A stretch of DNA of 64,000 nucleotides, taken from NCBI GenBank assembly GCA_937906995.1, contig CALESB010000008.1, positions 53,203-117,202 of the forward strand. The letters are read 5' to 3'. This DNA comes from an uncultured Sutterella sp. (GTDB lineage: Bacteria > Pseudomonadota > Gammaproteobacteria > Burkholderiales > Burkholderiaceae_F). Position 1 is the first letter of the stretch, and every line of letters begins with the position of its first letter. The position numbers and the translations under genes are program-made. Below are positions 1 through 8,093 of the stretch, piece by piece. The notes below the pieces were generated by a model, which was not told the DNA's origin, searched no databases, and saw only the letters and a program-made list of their open reading frames with translations.

Positions 1-1612
1 TTAAACTAACCAAAGATCCATCACTCTTTTTTAAGGTCGACAATGTTTCATGTGAAACATTTGGACGGGATAATAAGTTAAACAATGAGTATTCGCGTTC
101 AACTGGAACACCAAGCACACGCGTTGCTTCATCCTTAGAAATTACAGAAGGATGGACCCAGGTTGACTTCAATCGCTCTAACTCTTTGGCGATATTTTCT
201 TGCTTACGATTAAAGAACTCCCAACGAACATCGTCAACCAACCCGAGCTTACGCCCGATCTCTGTTAATCGTTCATCTGCATTATCTTCACGCAAACATA
301 AACGATACTCGGCTCTTGATGTAAACATACGATATGGTTCAGAGACACCCTTTGTGATTAAATCGTCAACCATAACACCTAAATACGCTTGATCTCGGCG
401 AGGCGTCCAAGCATCTAATTCTTTGACATGTAATGCTGCATTGATCCCAGCGAGAAGTCCTTGAGCCGCAGCCTCTTCATAGCCAGTTGTCCCATTAATT
501 TGACCAGCAAAGAATAATCCTTCTAAGGACTTTGTCTCTAAAGATGTTTTCAAAAATCTCGGGTCATAATAGTCGTATTCAATTGCATAAGCAGGGCGTA
601 CAAAATGAGCATTTTCCAACCCAGGTATTGTATGCATAAATGCCAACTGCACATCAAACGGTAGGCTAGACGAGATGCCATTGGGATAATATAAATTATT
701 TGACAATCCCTCTGGCTCTAAGAAAACATGGTGTGATTGTTTTTCAGCAAATCGAACAATTTTATCTTCGATCGAAGGACAGTAACGAGGACCAATTCCC
801 TCAATCACCCCTGAGAACATGGGAGATCGATCTAGATTATTTCGAATGAACTCATGTGTTTTCTCATTTGTATTGGTAATCCAACAAGGAACTTGCTTTG
901 GATGATGGAATGCAGGCTCCAACATTGAGAAATTTGGCGTTGGCTCTAAGTCACCCCACTGCTCTTCACACTTAGAAAAGTCAATCGATCGTCCATCAAT
1001 TCGGGCTGGCGTACCAGTTTTCAGTCTGCCTTTTGGCAAACCTAACTCAATTAATCGCTCAGCCAAACGAATACTTGCGGGATCTCCAACACGACCTGCA
1101 GGATAATGCTCCAATCCAACATGAACCAACCCATGCAAAAAAGTACCTGCAGTCAAAACCACAGTCTTAGAGTGAAAGCGGATTCCAGTTTCAGTTACGA
1201 CACCTTCGACCTTATCGCCATTGACAATAAGATCATCAACACCTTGCTGAAAAACCCACAAATTCTCTTGATTTTCAATTTTTTTACGCATAGCCACTCG
1301 GTACAAATCACGATCAATTTGTGCTCGAGTTGCTCTAACAGCTGGACCTTTTGATCCGTTCAAAATTCGAAATTGGATCCCCGCCTCGTCGGTGACCTGG
1401 GCCATAGCCCCACCCATAGCATCAAGCTCTTTGACTAAGTGACTTTTACCAATACCACCGATTGAGGGGTTGCATGAAAGTTGACCGATTGTCTCAACAT
1501 TATGGGTAATCAACAATGTTTTACACCCCATTCGAGCTGACGCCAAACAAGCTTCAGCTCCAGCATGTCCACAACCAACAACAATCACATCATATTGAAC
1601 AGGATAGTCCAT
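1..1612 (-). CDS. mnmG: tRNA uridine-5-carboxymethylaminomethyl modification enzyme MnmG (GidA), 3' end beyond the window
   Basis: MnmG is the FAD-dependent partner of MnmE. Together they add the (carboxymethyl)aminomethyl group to U34 of certain tRNAs. Translating the minus strand from the ATG at 1612 gives 537 codons of a family that is usually about 630 residues, so the C-terminal part lies left of the window. The N-terminus carries the dinucleotide-binding motif GCGHAG (residues 13-18). Later come the family signatures TAGTFL, GRS..F and [19 protein letters not shown]. It is read in the same direction as mnmE, 48 nt downstream of it. A parS-like palindrome lies just before its start and a second one inside the coding sequence. 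Confidence 0.95.
   Translation of the reverse strand, partial: MDYPVQYDVIVVGCGHAGAEACLASARMGCKTLLITHNVETIGQLSCNPSIGGIGKSHLVKELDAMGGAMAQVTDEAGIQFRILNGSKGPAVRATRAQIDRDLYRVAMRKKIENQENLWVFQQGVDDLIVNGDKVEGVVTETGIRFHSKTVVLTAGTFLHGLVHVGLEHYPAGRVGDPASIRLAERLIELGLPKGRLKTGTPARIDGRSIDFSKCEEQWGDLEPTPNFSMLEPAFHHPKQVPCWITNTNEKTHEFIRNNLDRSPMFSGVIEGIGPRYCPSIEDKIVRFAEKQSHHVFLEPEGLSNNLYYPNGISSSLPFDVQLAFMHTIPGLENAHFVRPAYAIEYDYYDPRFLKTSLETKSLEGLFFAGQINGTTGYEEAAAQGLLAGINAALHVKELDAWTPRRDQAYLGVMVDDLITKGVSEPYRMFTSRAEYRLCLREDNADERLTEIGRKLGLVDDVRWEFFNRKQENIAKELERLKSTWVHPSVISKDEATRVLGVPVEREYSLFNLLSRPNVSHETLSTLKKSDGSLVSL
44..59. promoter_or_regulatory. parS-like centromere site inside mnmG
   Basis: The 16-mer TGTTTCATGTGAAACA differs from the widely conserved parS consensus TGTTTCACGTGAAACA at one central base. 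parS is bound by ParB to organise origin segregation, and parAB usually lie near mnmG, here presumably left of the window. That ParB binds this copy is inference. Confidence 0.75.
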
Positions 1613-1620
1613 TTTTTCCT

Positions 1621-1636
1621 CGTTTCACGTGAAACT
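1621..1636. promoter_or_regulatory. parS-like centromere site between mnmE and mnmG
   Basis: CGTTTCACGTGAAACT contains the perfect 14-base palindromic core GTTTCACGTGAAAC of parS and mismatches only at the two outermost bases. It lies 8 nt upstream of the mnmG start, in a 48-nt gap, so bound ParB could also affect mnmG expression (inference). Confidence 0.8.
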
Positions 1637-1660
1637 TTAAAATTTATCATTATAAATCAA

Positions 1661-3049
1661 TTACTTACCTATGCAGAAACGACTGAAAATCATTCCTAGA
1701 ATATCATCGGGAGTTGTTTCACCAACAATCTCCCCTAGCGCGTCATTGGTGAGTCTCAATTCCTCTGCCAACAAGTCCAACGCAGGATTGGGTAAGTCGA
1801 TAAATTGTCTAGCTAATACTAGATGTTCATTGGCGCACTCTATTGCTTGCAAATGCCGTTCGCGCGCTAAAAATAAAGACTCAGTATTACTTTCCCAACC
1901 GACAATAGATAACAACTTTTGTTTTAGTTGTTCAATCCCCTTGCCTGTCTTTGCTGAAATATATAAACAATTTTCTTTTTCTTCATAAGAGGATGCCATA
2001 TCAGCCTTATTAAAGACCTCTATAACTGGCACCCCCCTTTTCACCCGTTGCATAACTCTTGATAAGGTAGCTTGCCCTTCTTCATCACTTGTTTGACTGC
2101 TCAAATCAACCAAATGCAAAATAACATCCGCCTTTTCTACGGCCTGCAACGTCCTCTCAATGCCAATTGCCTCAACTTTATCTTGAGTTTCTCTCACACC
2201 AGCCGTATCAACTAAACGCAGAGGAACTCCTCCGATCTGTATGTCATTTTCAATTTTGTCCCTCGTTGTCCCGGCAACATCCGTCACAATTGCAACATCT
2301 GAACCACTTAAAGTGTTCATCAGACTAGACTTGCCTACATTAGGACTGCCAACCAAAACAACGGTTACACCCTCTCGTAAAATAGAGCCTTGTTTGGACA
2401 TTTGACGGAACTTTGTAAATGATTCCTGGATTCTGTCCATTCTCTTTCTAGCTTGCGTACTTTGAATAAAGTCAATTTCCTCCTCAGGAAAATCAAGAAT
2501 AGCTTCAATCAAAGCACGTAACTCAATTACTTGCTCGCTTATTTCACGAACTTTTTCCGAAAAAACACCATTTAGTGATCGCGAAGCTGCTCTAGCAGCC
2601 CCCTCAGTTGTTGCATCAATTAAGTCTGCAACGGCTTCTGCTTGAGATAAGTCCATTCGTCCATTTAAAAAGGCCCTCTTTGTAAATTCACCTGGCTCAG
2701 CCAATCGTAAACCTAACTTGGTACCAACCTTTAAAACTTGACGTAGCATCATCTGTAAGATGACTGGTCCCCCATGAGACTGAAGCTCTACAACAGATTC
2801 TCCGGTATAAGACTTTGGGGCAGGAAAATACAGAACTAATCCATCGTCAATGACTTGACCATCTTCATCCTTAAATTGTCGGTAATGAGCGTAACGAGGT
2901 TTAAAAGAATCTAGCGGAAAAAACTCATTTAAAAAATGAGTGATAAAACTTTCCTCACCTGAGAGCCGAATAATACCGACTCCCCCTCTACCAGCAGCCG
3001 TTGCAATTGCAACAATCGGATCTTTATCTGTATTCACGATGCCTACCAC
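1661..3049 (-). CDS. mnmE: tRNA modification GTPase MnmE (TrmE)
   Basis: 462 residues, normal for the family. An N-terminal folate-binding domain begins with the IATAAGRGGVGIIRLSG region. A G domain is inserted in a helical domain: G1 GSPNVGKS (234-241), TTRD (261-264), DTAG (281-284) and NKAD. The protein ends in CIGK, which carries the Cys-Xaa-Gly-Lys tail of the family. With MnmG it modifies U34 of tRNAs reading split codon boxes. The start used is a GTG at 3049. A second GTG at 3037 (protein beginning MNTDKDPIV) is possible because no clear ribosome site separates them. It is transcribed towards mnmG. Confidence 0.96.
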   Translation of the reverse strand: MVGIVNTDKDPIVAIATAAGRGGVGIIRLSGEESFITHFLNEFFPLDSFKPRYAHYRQFKDEDGQVIDDGLVLYFPAPKSYTGESVVELQSHGGPVILQMMLRQVLKVGTKLGLRLAEPGEFTKRAFLNGRMDLSQAEAVADLIDATTEGAARAASRSLNGVFSEKVREISEQVIELRALIEAILDFPEEEIDFIQSTQARKRMDRIQESFTKFRQMSKQGSILREGVTVVLVGSPNVGKSSLMNTLSGSDVAIVTDVAGTTRDKIENDIQIGGVPLRLVDTAGVRETQDKVEAIGIERTLQAVEKADVILHLVDLSSQTSDEEGQATLSRVMQRVKRGVPVIEVFNKADMASSYEEKENCLYISAKTGKGIEQLKQKLLSIVGWESNTESLFLARERHLQAIECANEHLVLARQFIDLPNPALDLLAEELRLTNDALGEIVGETTPDDILGMIFSRFCIGK

Positions 3050-3183
3050 TAAAAAAGTTAATGTTTAATTATCTCACTATTATCAACTTGTTTTTATGAG
3101 AGATCTTTATTAAAGGAAATTTTTCAAAAAAATTAACTATTATTCAGGATAAATATCTTCGAACTTCATTTCTTGAGAACTGC

Positions 3184-3471
3184 ATGAGTCTTCCCAATCA
3201 AAAACCAAGCTTTCTAGGCAATGCCTTAATAGGTGCCTGTTGTGCCATTTTCTCTAGTGTTCCCCTTTCTGCATATATTGCATCATTTATTGGTGATACA
3301 TATCACACACGAGTGATCGTCTATGGATTAATTCTTCTTTGGGTAATTGCTGGAGCTATGACTATTTTCTTTAAAACTTATAAAAGTGAAAAAAGCTCAA
3401 TTTCATTCAAATTTATCCTTTTATGGTTTTTCTCTGTTTGGTTGTGGCCTTTACTCATTTTGAAAAAATAA
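3184..3471 (+). CDS. small predicted membrane protein, unknown function
   Basis: 95 residues that I do not recognise. Three hydrophobic stretches (about residues 12-35, 43-62 and 75-93) are separated by short loops, with a basic patch (KTYKSEKSS) before the last, so an integral inner-membrane protein is likely. It is the only plus-strand gene between mnmE and yidC, where the surrounding run is otherwise entirely minus strand. A stable hairpin follows 4 nt after the stop. No signal peptide cleavage site, lipobox or catalytic motif is visible. It could be a lineage-specific gene. It is supported as a gene by its hydrophobic pattern and the following hairpin, not by homology. Confidence 0.6.
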   Translation: MSLPNQKPSFLGNALIGACCAIFSSVPLSAYIASFIGDTYHTRVIVYGLILLWVIAGAMTIFFKTYKSEKSSISFKFILLWFFSVWLWPLLILKK

Positions 3472-3474
3472 AAA

Positions 3475-3517
3475 GGGGTGTTGAACAGATCGGCTATTCC
3501 CGACTCAATCAACACCC
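3475..3517 (+). terminator. hairpin after the small membrane-protein gene
   Basis: GGGTGTTGA (3476-3484) pairs with TCAACACCC (3509-3517), with further pairing TCGG/CCGA inside. No T-run follows, so termination strength is uncertain. It sits between convergent genes. Confidence 0.5.
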
Positions 3518-3525
3518 ACTTCAAA

Positions 3526-3554
3526 AGTAGTGACGCTTTTTAAGCGTCCCTACT
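3526..3554 (-). terminator. probable terminator of the rpmH-yidC operon
   Basis: On the minus strand AGTAG..GACGC pairs with GCGTC..CTACT around an A/T loop and is followed by TTTTG. It lies 8 nt beyond the yidC stop codon. Confidence 0.65.
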
Positions 3555-3561
3555 TCTTCAA

Positions 3562-5277
3562 TTAAGAAATTGCGCGCTTTTGCTTTTCTTTCTCAATTTG
3601 CTTATTGACATACCATTGTTGCCAAATTGACAAAATATTATTGGTCAACCAGTACAAGACCAAACCAGATGCAAAGAAGAAGAACATCACACCGAACACT
3701 AGCGGCATAACCATCATCACCTTAGCTTGCACTGGATCTGCTGGTTGCGGGCTGAGCTTCATTTGGACAATCATCGTCACAACCATCAACAATGGAAGAA
3801 TCAAATATGAATCCGGGCTTGCCAAATCCGTTACCCAAAGCAACCATTCAGAGCCTCGCAACTCAACAGTAGCTAATAGCACCCAATACAAAGCTAAGAA
3901 AACAGGAATTTGCAACATAATGGGGAAGCAACCACCTGCTGGATTGATCTTTTCACGGCGATAGAATTCCACCATAGCTTGATTCAAAGCTTGCTTGTCA
4001 TTACCGTATTTTTCTTGAAGTGCCTTCATACGAGGAGCTACTTCACGCATACGGGCCATAGATTTGTAGCCAGCAGCTGAAATCGGATACAACACAGCCT
4101 TTACCAAGCAGGTTAGCAAAACAATTGCCCAACCCCAGTTACCCACTAAACTGTGCAAGAAAGCAAGAAGTGAATAAATCGGCTTAGCCAAGAATGTCAA
4201 CCAACCATAATCCACCACCAAATCTAAATTAGGTGCGATCATGTCAAGGCGACGTTGATCTTGTGGGCCAACATACAGTTGACTTTCAATAGACTTGCTA
4301 GCACCAGGAGCGACTTCACCCATTGCAACGATAGAACCAATGGAGAACAAATGCTTATCCAACTGTCGCGTATACAAGTCTCGTTTTTGACCTTCTGCCG
4401 TAGGAACCCAAGCCGTTAAGAAGTAATGTTGGACCATGGCAATCCAACCCTCTGTTGAAACTTCCGGCAATTCCTTATCACCGTCTGCAATAGAGGCAAA
4501 AGAGATCTTTTGATAATGCTCTTCATCCGTATAAGCGACCGGTCCTGTGAAAGTGTTATAGAAAGCACTATCAGACTTTGCAGGATTGTCATCTCGGACT
4601 AATTGCATATAGACAGAAGGATTGATAGAAACGTTACCTTTATTCAATACCTCATGTTTTACATGGATACCATAATGACCGCGTTGTAACGTGTAAGTTT
4701 TCACCAACTCAACACCACCGGCTTGAGCAACAAACTTGACTGATAACGTATCTTGACCGTCTTTCATGGTCAAATCTTTGCTTGCCAATGTAAATTGCGT
4801 ACGGTGTGTCGGGAAGCCGCCACCTAATAAACCTGTTTCAGCCTTATAAACATGCTTATCAGTTGTATCGAATAAGACAACATTGCCAGGCTTATAGCCT
4901 TCTGGTTCACTACCATAGATCAAACTAGGAACACCACGCTTTTTCCAATCAGGCGTTTCACGTTCTTTCAATAGTTCAGCACGTGCAACAGAAGCTCCGT
5001 TTGCATCAAATGTCAACTTAAATAAATCAGTAGTAACTACAACTGGCTCTGCAATCGTAGTATTAACCTTTGATGCAACAGCGTTGTTCGCTTCGACAGC
5101 AGCGACATCTTTAGATTGTTGCGAGTTTTTCGAATCGGCAGCAATTTGCTCTTGCTGTTGTTCAGGCTGAGCAAAAAATGAAGGATTTCCGTTGCGGACT
5201 TGCCATGCATCAAAGAGCATGAATAAGCCGAGCAAGAAAATAACCCATAAAAAAGCACGTTGTAATTCACGTCCCAT
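3562..5277 (-). CDS. yidC: membrane protein insertase YidC
   Basis: 571 residues, proteobacterial type. An N-terminal transmembrane anchor (about 8-24) is followed by a large periplasmic domain. The conserved insertase core runs from about 360 to 560 with five hydrophobic helices, including the NPAGGCFPIMLQIPVF segment. YidC inserts inner-membrane proteins alone or with SecYEG. The first core helix reads CLVKAVLYP, so a Lys stands where E. coli has the groove Arg. I recall this substitution in other betaproteobacteria, so it is probably not a defect. It is last in the run rpmH-rnpA-yidD-yidC, the classical order beside dnaA, and a hairpin terminator follows. The ATG start is preceded by a GAGAG tract. 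Confidence 0.97.
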   Translation of the reverse strand: MGRELQRAFLWVIFLLGLFMLFDAWQVRNGNPSFFAQPEQQQEQIAADSKNSQQSKDVAAVEANNAVASKVNTTIAEPVVVTTDLFKLTFDANGASVARAELLKERETPDWKKRGVPSLIYGSEPEGYKPGNVVLFDTTDKHVYKAETGLLGGGFPTHRTQFTLASKDLTMKDGQDTLSVKFVAQAGGVELVKTYTLQRGHYGIHVKHEVLNKGNVSINPSVYMQLVRDDNPAKSDSAFYNTFTGPVAYTDEEHYQKISFASIADGDKELPEVSTEGWIAMVQHYFLTAWVPTAEGQKRDLYTRQLDKHLFSIGSIVAMGEVAPGASKSIESQLYVGPQDQRRLDMIAPNLDLVVDYGWLTFLAKPIYSLLAFLHSLVGNWGWAIVLLTCLVKAVLYPISAAGYKSMARMREVAPRMKALQEKYGNDKQALNQAMVEFYRREKINPAGGCFPIMLQIPVFLALYWVLLATVELRGSEWLLWVTDLASPDSYLILPLLMVVTMIVQMKLSPQPADPVQAKVMMVMPLVFGVMFFFFASGLVLYWLTNNILSIWQQWYVNKQIEKEKQKRAIS

Positions 5278-5315
5278 CTGGGGCTCTCTTTTCTATCGTT
5301 GAAATTAAGGAAAAT

Positions 5316-5579
5316 TCAGATTTTCTTCGATGTGTTTTTCCAGGGAAACCAGGAAAATACGTCTGGGACTGGATCAACCCCAGAACCGCCCCAAGGATTA
5401 CATCGCACAATACGAGCAATCATGAGCCACGATCCACGAACAAATCCGAAGCGCTCAATTGCCTCTATAGAGTAAGAAGAGCAAGTTGGAAAAAACCGGC
5501 ACTCCCTACCAATATAAGGAGACAAGATCCATTGATAAACTCGAATAAGCCCAATCAAAGCTTTTGAGAAAATATTCAT
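5316..5579 (-). CDS. yidD: membrane protein insertion efficiency factor YidD
   Basis: 87 residues of the small YidD (UPF0161/DUF37) family. The signature region reads YQWILSPYIGRECRFFPTCSSYSIEAIERFG, recognised by the conserved CRF.PTCS.Y pattern. A Cys-rich, amphipathic inner-membrane-associated protein thought to assist YidC-dependent insertion. It lies 9 nt after rnpA and 38 nt before yidC on the same strand, its standard position. Confidence 0.95.
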   Translation of the reverse strand: MNIFSKALIGLIRVYQWILSPYIGRECRFFPTCSSYSIEAIERFGFVRGSWLMIARIVRCNPWGGSGVDPVPDVFSWFPWKNTSKKI

Positions 5580-5588
5580 AATAAACCT

Positions 5589-6026
5589 CTACTTAGAGAG
5601 TTTCGTTATAAAAATTTTCATCAGTTTTTCAATGTCATTTCTGAGCAAAATTTTACGCGCCTGCTTAGTTAATCCATTAGATCCGCAAACAGGCAAACGG
5701 CACTTCAGACGAAAGTTAATGTCTAAACCATAACTTTTATCTTGAAGCGCCTCTAACATTAGCAACCGCTTTTGTCTTGAAGACTCTCTTAAAAGGCGTT
5801 TCACTAATGCTCGCTCAACCGAAAGGTGAGCATTATGCTTACCGACGGTAAAACCTAGACGTACGTTATGGACTTGAGGAGTTTTTTTCGCAGTAACAGA
5901 GAAGAAGTCAGAGTAAGCTCTGATAGACTGATCCCGCGAACAAGACAAAACCGCCCCGAAATCCGCCGATTTAATCATGCGGATGCTTCGAGGCAGTCCA
6001 TTGGGTTTCAAGACCGTTGTAGTCAC
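5589..6026 (-). CDS. rnpA: ribonuclease P protein component
   Basis: 145 residues, a little longer than most RnpA (about 115-135). The protein subunit helps the RNase P RNA process pre-tRNA 5' ends. Family features: K.ADF near the N-terminus (residues 20-23), LGFTVGK (57-63) and the basic helix VERALVKRLLRES (70-82). The usual RNRxKR signature appears as RALVKR (72-77), with Asn and the second Arg replaced. The start is a GTG at 6026, which lies in the 3' arm of a 7-bp hairpin (6023-6044). The next in-frame ATG is codon 17 (5978). It follows rpmH by 30 nt. Confidence 0.93.
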   Translation of the reverse strand: MTTTVLKPNGLPRSIRMIKSADFGAVLSCSRDQSIRAYSDFFSVTAKKTPQVHNVRLGFTVGKHNAHLSVERALVKRLLRESSRQKRLLMLEALQDKSYGLDINFRLKCRLPVCGSNGLTKQARKILLRNDIEKLMKIFITKLSK

Positions 6027-6044
6027 GGCTCTGATCCGCCGTGA
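6023..6044 (-). promoter_or_regulatory. inverted repeat occluding the rnpA GTG start
   Basis: TCACGGC (minus-strand 5' arm, 6044-6038) and GCCGTGA (6029-6023) are perfect 7-bp complements with an 8-nt loop. The GTG start of rnpA (6026-6024) is inside the 3' arm. In the rpmH-rnpA mRNA this would hide the start codon, consistent with the lower need for RnpA than for ribosomal protein L34. The regulatory effect is inferred. Confidence 0.5.
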
Positions 6045-6056
6045 TTCCCTCTATGA

Positions 6057-6197
6057 TTAGAGGGCAAGCACGTGACGACCCTTGGCGCGACGAGCGGCAA
6101 GGACGCGACGACCGCCCTTGGTGCGGCTGCGAACCAAGAAGCCATGCGTACGAGCACGCTTGACCTTAGACGGTTGGTAGGTACGTTTGGTAGCCAT
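6057..6197 (-). CDS. rpmH: 50S ribosomal protein bL34
   Basis: 46 codons read from the ATG at 6197 give a protein starting [20 protein letters not shown] and ending AKGRHVLAL. It is strongly basic and of normal L34 length. L34 is a small core protein of the large ribosomal subunit. Codon use is much richer in G and C (CGT/CGC, GTC, ACC, AAG) than in most neighbours, as expected for a highly expressed gene. It heads the operon with rnpA, yidD and yidC and is divergent from dnaA. Confidence 0.97.
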   Translation of the reverse strand: MATKRTYQPSKVKRARTHGFLVRSRTKGGRRVLAARRAKGRHVLAL

Positions 6198-6220
6198 GAC
6201 TAATCCTTAAATTAAAATAT

Positions 6221-6243
6221 AAATATTTGATAATCAAATATTT
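6221..6243 (-). repeat. AT-rich inverted repeat in the rpmH leader
   Basis: AAATATTTGA (6221-6230) and TCAAATATTT (6234-6243) form a perfect 10-bp stem with a TAA loop. It lies 24 nt upstream of the rpmH ATG, in its transcribed leader. It may be a weak RNA hairpin or a protein-binding palindrome; the function is not known. Confidence 0.5.
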
Positions 6244-6272
6244 TTGAAAATTGTTCAATTGTCCAAGTGGAC

Positions 6273-6281
6273 ACTATAACA
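6273..6281 (-). promoter_or_regulatory. extended -10 promoter for rpmH
   Basis: On the minus strand the sequence TGTTATAGT provides TG, one base, then TATAGT (one mismatch to TATAAT). It lies about 75 nt upstream of the rpmH start. No good -35 hexamer is visible, which fits an extended -10 promoter. Confidence 0.45.
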
Positions 6282-6586
6282 CGGTCGACTCGAAGATTTT
6301 GAGAATAGAAAGCCTCACGTCTTTCCGTGAAAAACACGGTATTACACATCAAAACCCTATGTTTTGTCAAGTTTTTTTACTTTCTTTGTGAATATTTAGT
6401 GTTTTCACTGACTTCAACAAATAACACAACCAATAGTAAAAAATATTTTTTGTGCAATATGTTGTGGTTTTCGATATTGATTTGTTAGGATTTTGATCTT
6501 ATTTCTACATTTCTACAGCTTTTCTGGATCATTGAGAAAACAATGTAGCGCTTTTAACGCTAAAATATCCACAATTACCAAGACAG

Positions 6587-6613
6587 CTCCCGGTCTTTGA
6601 CGGGAGTTTTTTT
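6587..6613 (+). terminator. intrinsic terminator in the dnaA leader
   Basis: CTCCCG (6587-6592) pairs with CGGGAG (6601-6606) across an 8-nt loop and is followed at once by seven T (6607-6613). It ends 25 nt before the dnaA ATG, on the dnaA strand and with no plus-strand gene before it. It could attenuate dnaA or end a short leader RNA (inference). Confidence 0.7.
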
Positions 6614-6638
6614 ATCAAATTCTTTCCTCTCCTGTGCC

Positions 6639-7976
6639 ATGAACTTCTGGGAACAATGCATTGAAAAGTTAGAGACCATTGTTAATCCAAAGGATTTTGA
6701 ACGATGGATATCTCCGCTCGTCTTCCTTAATTGGGATGAGGAGTCCTGTACATTAACTTTAGGGCATAAGACTTTACAAGCTATTGAAACAATTGAACGT
6801 AACTTCGGTGTCATCATTAAAACTGTTGCATCGGGCATTATGAATAAGACTGTTACAGTTCAATATCAAACACAAGATGAGGTACCGGTTTGCCCAGATC
6901 CCAAACTAGATCTTGTTCCCCCTGGTGAGGACACTGAAGTAGGCAAAAATGCATTTGGTTTACGCAAGCAACAAACTTTTGAAAGCTTTGTTTCTGGGAC
7001 GTCTAACCAATTAGCGTTCGTTGCAGCCCAAAATGTTGGAGAAAATCCAGGAAAAAATTACAACCCATTGTTTATCTATGGGGGAGTTGGACTTGGGAAA
7101 ACTCACTTGATGCATGCTGTTGGTAATCGCATGGTTGATAGAGATCCTAATGCGCGAGTGCTTTGTACTAGTGCCCAAACATTTATGAATGACTTTACAG
7201 AGGCCGTTCGTACCAATAATTACGCAGGATTTGATAATAAGTACCAAAATGTTGATGCTCTTTTCATTGACGACATTCAATACTTGTGCGGTGACAAACG
7301 CCAAACGCAAAATAAGCTGTTTGACATCTTTGAAAAGCTCGTTCCCAATGGAAAGCAAATTATCTTTACAAGCGATACGTATGCTCGCAGCTTGAAAGAC
7401 ATGGATGAGCGACTTATCTCTCGCTTTACCTCTGGATTATCTGTCGAAGTTGAACCGCCAGAATTAGAAACTCGTGTTGCGATTTTACAAAAAAAGTCAA
7501 TCGCTCAACAGTTTGATTTGCCAGAGGATGTCGCTTATTTCATTGCAAAAAATCTCAAAAGCAATGTCCGAGAACTCGAAGGAGCTCTTAACAGTGTCAT
7601 TGCGTTTACTCGCTTCAGCAACAAGCCACATTTAACCGTTGAAATGGCTAGAGAAGCTTTACAAGGTATTCTTGTAGCCTCAACAGCTCAGTTAACAATT
7701 GAACGAATTCAAGGTGTTGCTGCTGAATATTTCAAAGTATCTCTTGCAGATATTTATTCGAAGTCTCGTTTAAAGTCGATTGCTTTGCCGCGTCAAATTG
7801 CTATGTATCTTTGCAAGGAGCTCACCAACAGCAGCTTGCAGGAGATTGGGGATCGCTTTGGTAAGCGTGACCACACAACAGTTATTCACGCTGTGAAGAA
7901 GATTACAGACTTACGCAATAAAGATAAGGACCTGAATTACAAAATTCACGTTCTAGAACAAATGCTTAAAAACTAA
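6639..7976 (+). CDS. dnaA: chromosomal replication initiator protein DnaA
   Basis: 445 residues from the ATG at 6639, chosen because the protein then starts MNFWEQCIEKLE as DnaA proteins do. An upstream in-frame TTG would lie inside a terminator hairpin. Domain I covers about 1-80 and is followed by a short linker. The AAA+ domain has Walker A GGVGLGKT (148-155) and Walker B FIDDIQYL. The C-terminal DNA-binding helix-turn-helix carries the signature GKRDHTTVIHAVKK. DnaA binds 9-mer boxes and melts oriC. No Shine-Dalgarno sequence precedes the ATG (the 30 nt before it are pyrimidine-rich). Transcription runs towards the likely oriC 7 kb away. Confidence 0.98.
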   Translation: MNFWEQCIEKLETIVNPKDFERWISPLVFLNWDEESCTLTLGHKTLQAIETIERNFGVIIKTVASGIMNKTVTVQYQTQDEVPVCPDPKLDLVPPGEDTEVGKNAFGLRKQQTFESFVSGTSNQLAFVAAQNVGENPGKNYNPLFIYGGVGLGKTHLMHAVGNRMVDRDPNARVLCTSAQTFMNDFTEAVRTNNYAGFDNKYQNVDALFIDDIQYLCGDKRQTQNKLFDIFEKLVPNGKQIIFTSDTYARSLKDMDERLISRFTSGLSVEVEPPELETRVAILQKKSIAQQFDLPEDVAYFIAKNLKSNVRELEGALNSVIAFTRFSNKPHLTVEMAREALQGILVASTAQLTIERIQGVAAEYFKVSLADIYSKSRLKSIALPRQIAMYLCKELTNSSLQEIGDRFGKRDHTTVIHAVKKITDLRNKDKDLNYKIHVLEQMLKN

Positions 7977-8093
7977 TAGCTATCTCTTTTAGGATTTCGG
8001 CATAAATCACTAAAATCCTCTAAAATTGAGGGGTTATCGGTAGTCTATTAGTCTTCCGAATAAGCTAATTTTGATGTTATAAGGATCTTGGGA

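Larger units (their letters stand above)
6198..6638. promoter_or_regulatory. divergent rpmH/dnaA promoter region
   Basis: This 441-nt gap has no gene. Leftwards it holds the rpmH leader and an extended -10 element. Rightwards it holds one near-perfect DnaA box, ATATCCACA (6565-6573), overlapping a -10-like TAAAAT (6561-6566), then an intrinsic terminator directly before dnaA. Only one convincing DnaA box is visible, so although this is the classical oriC position I do not assign oriC here. The DnaA box suggests autoregulation of dnaA. Confidence 0.6.

Noticed and set aside
6198..6638. The rpmH-dnaA gap as oriC
   Set aside because: It is the classical place, but only one near-match DnaA box is visible and strand composition does not flip here; the 15 kb region fits far better.
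6597..6638. Upstream TTG start for dnaA (14 extra residues)
   Set aside because: It would start within the loop of the terminator hairpin, and DnaA proteins begin near MNFWEQC.
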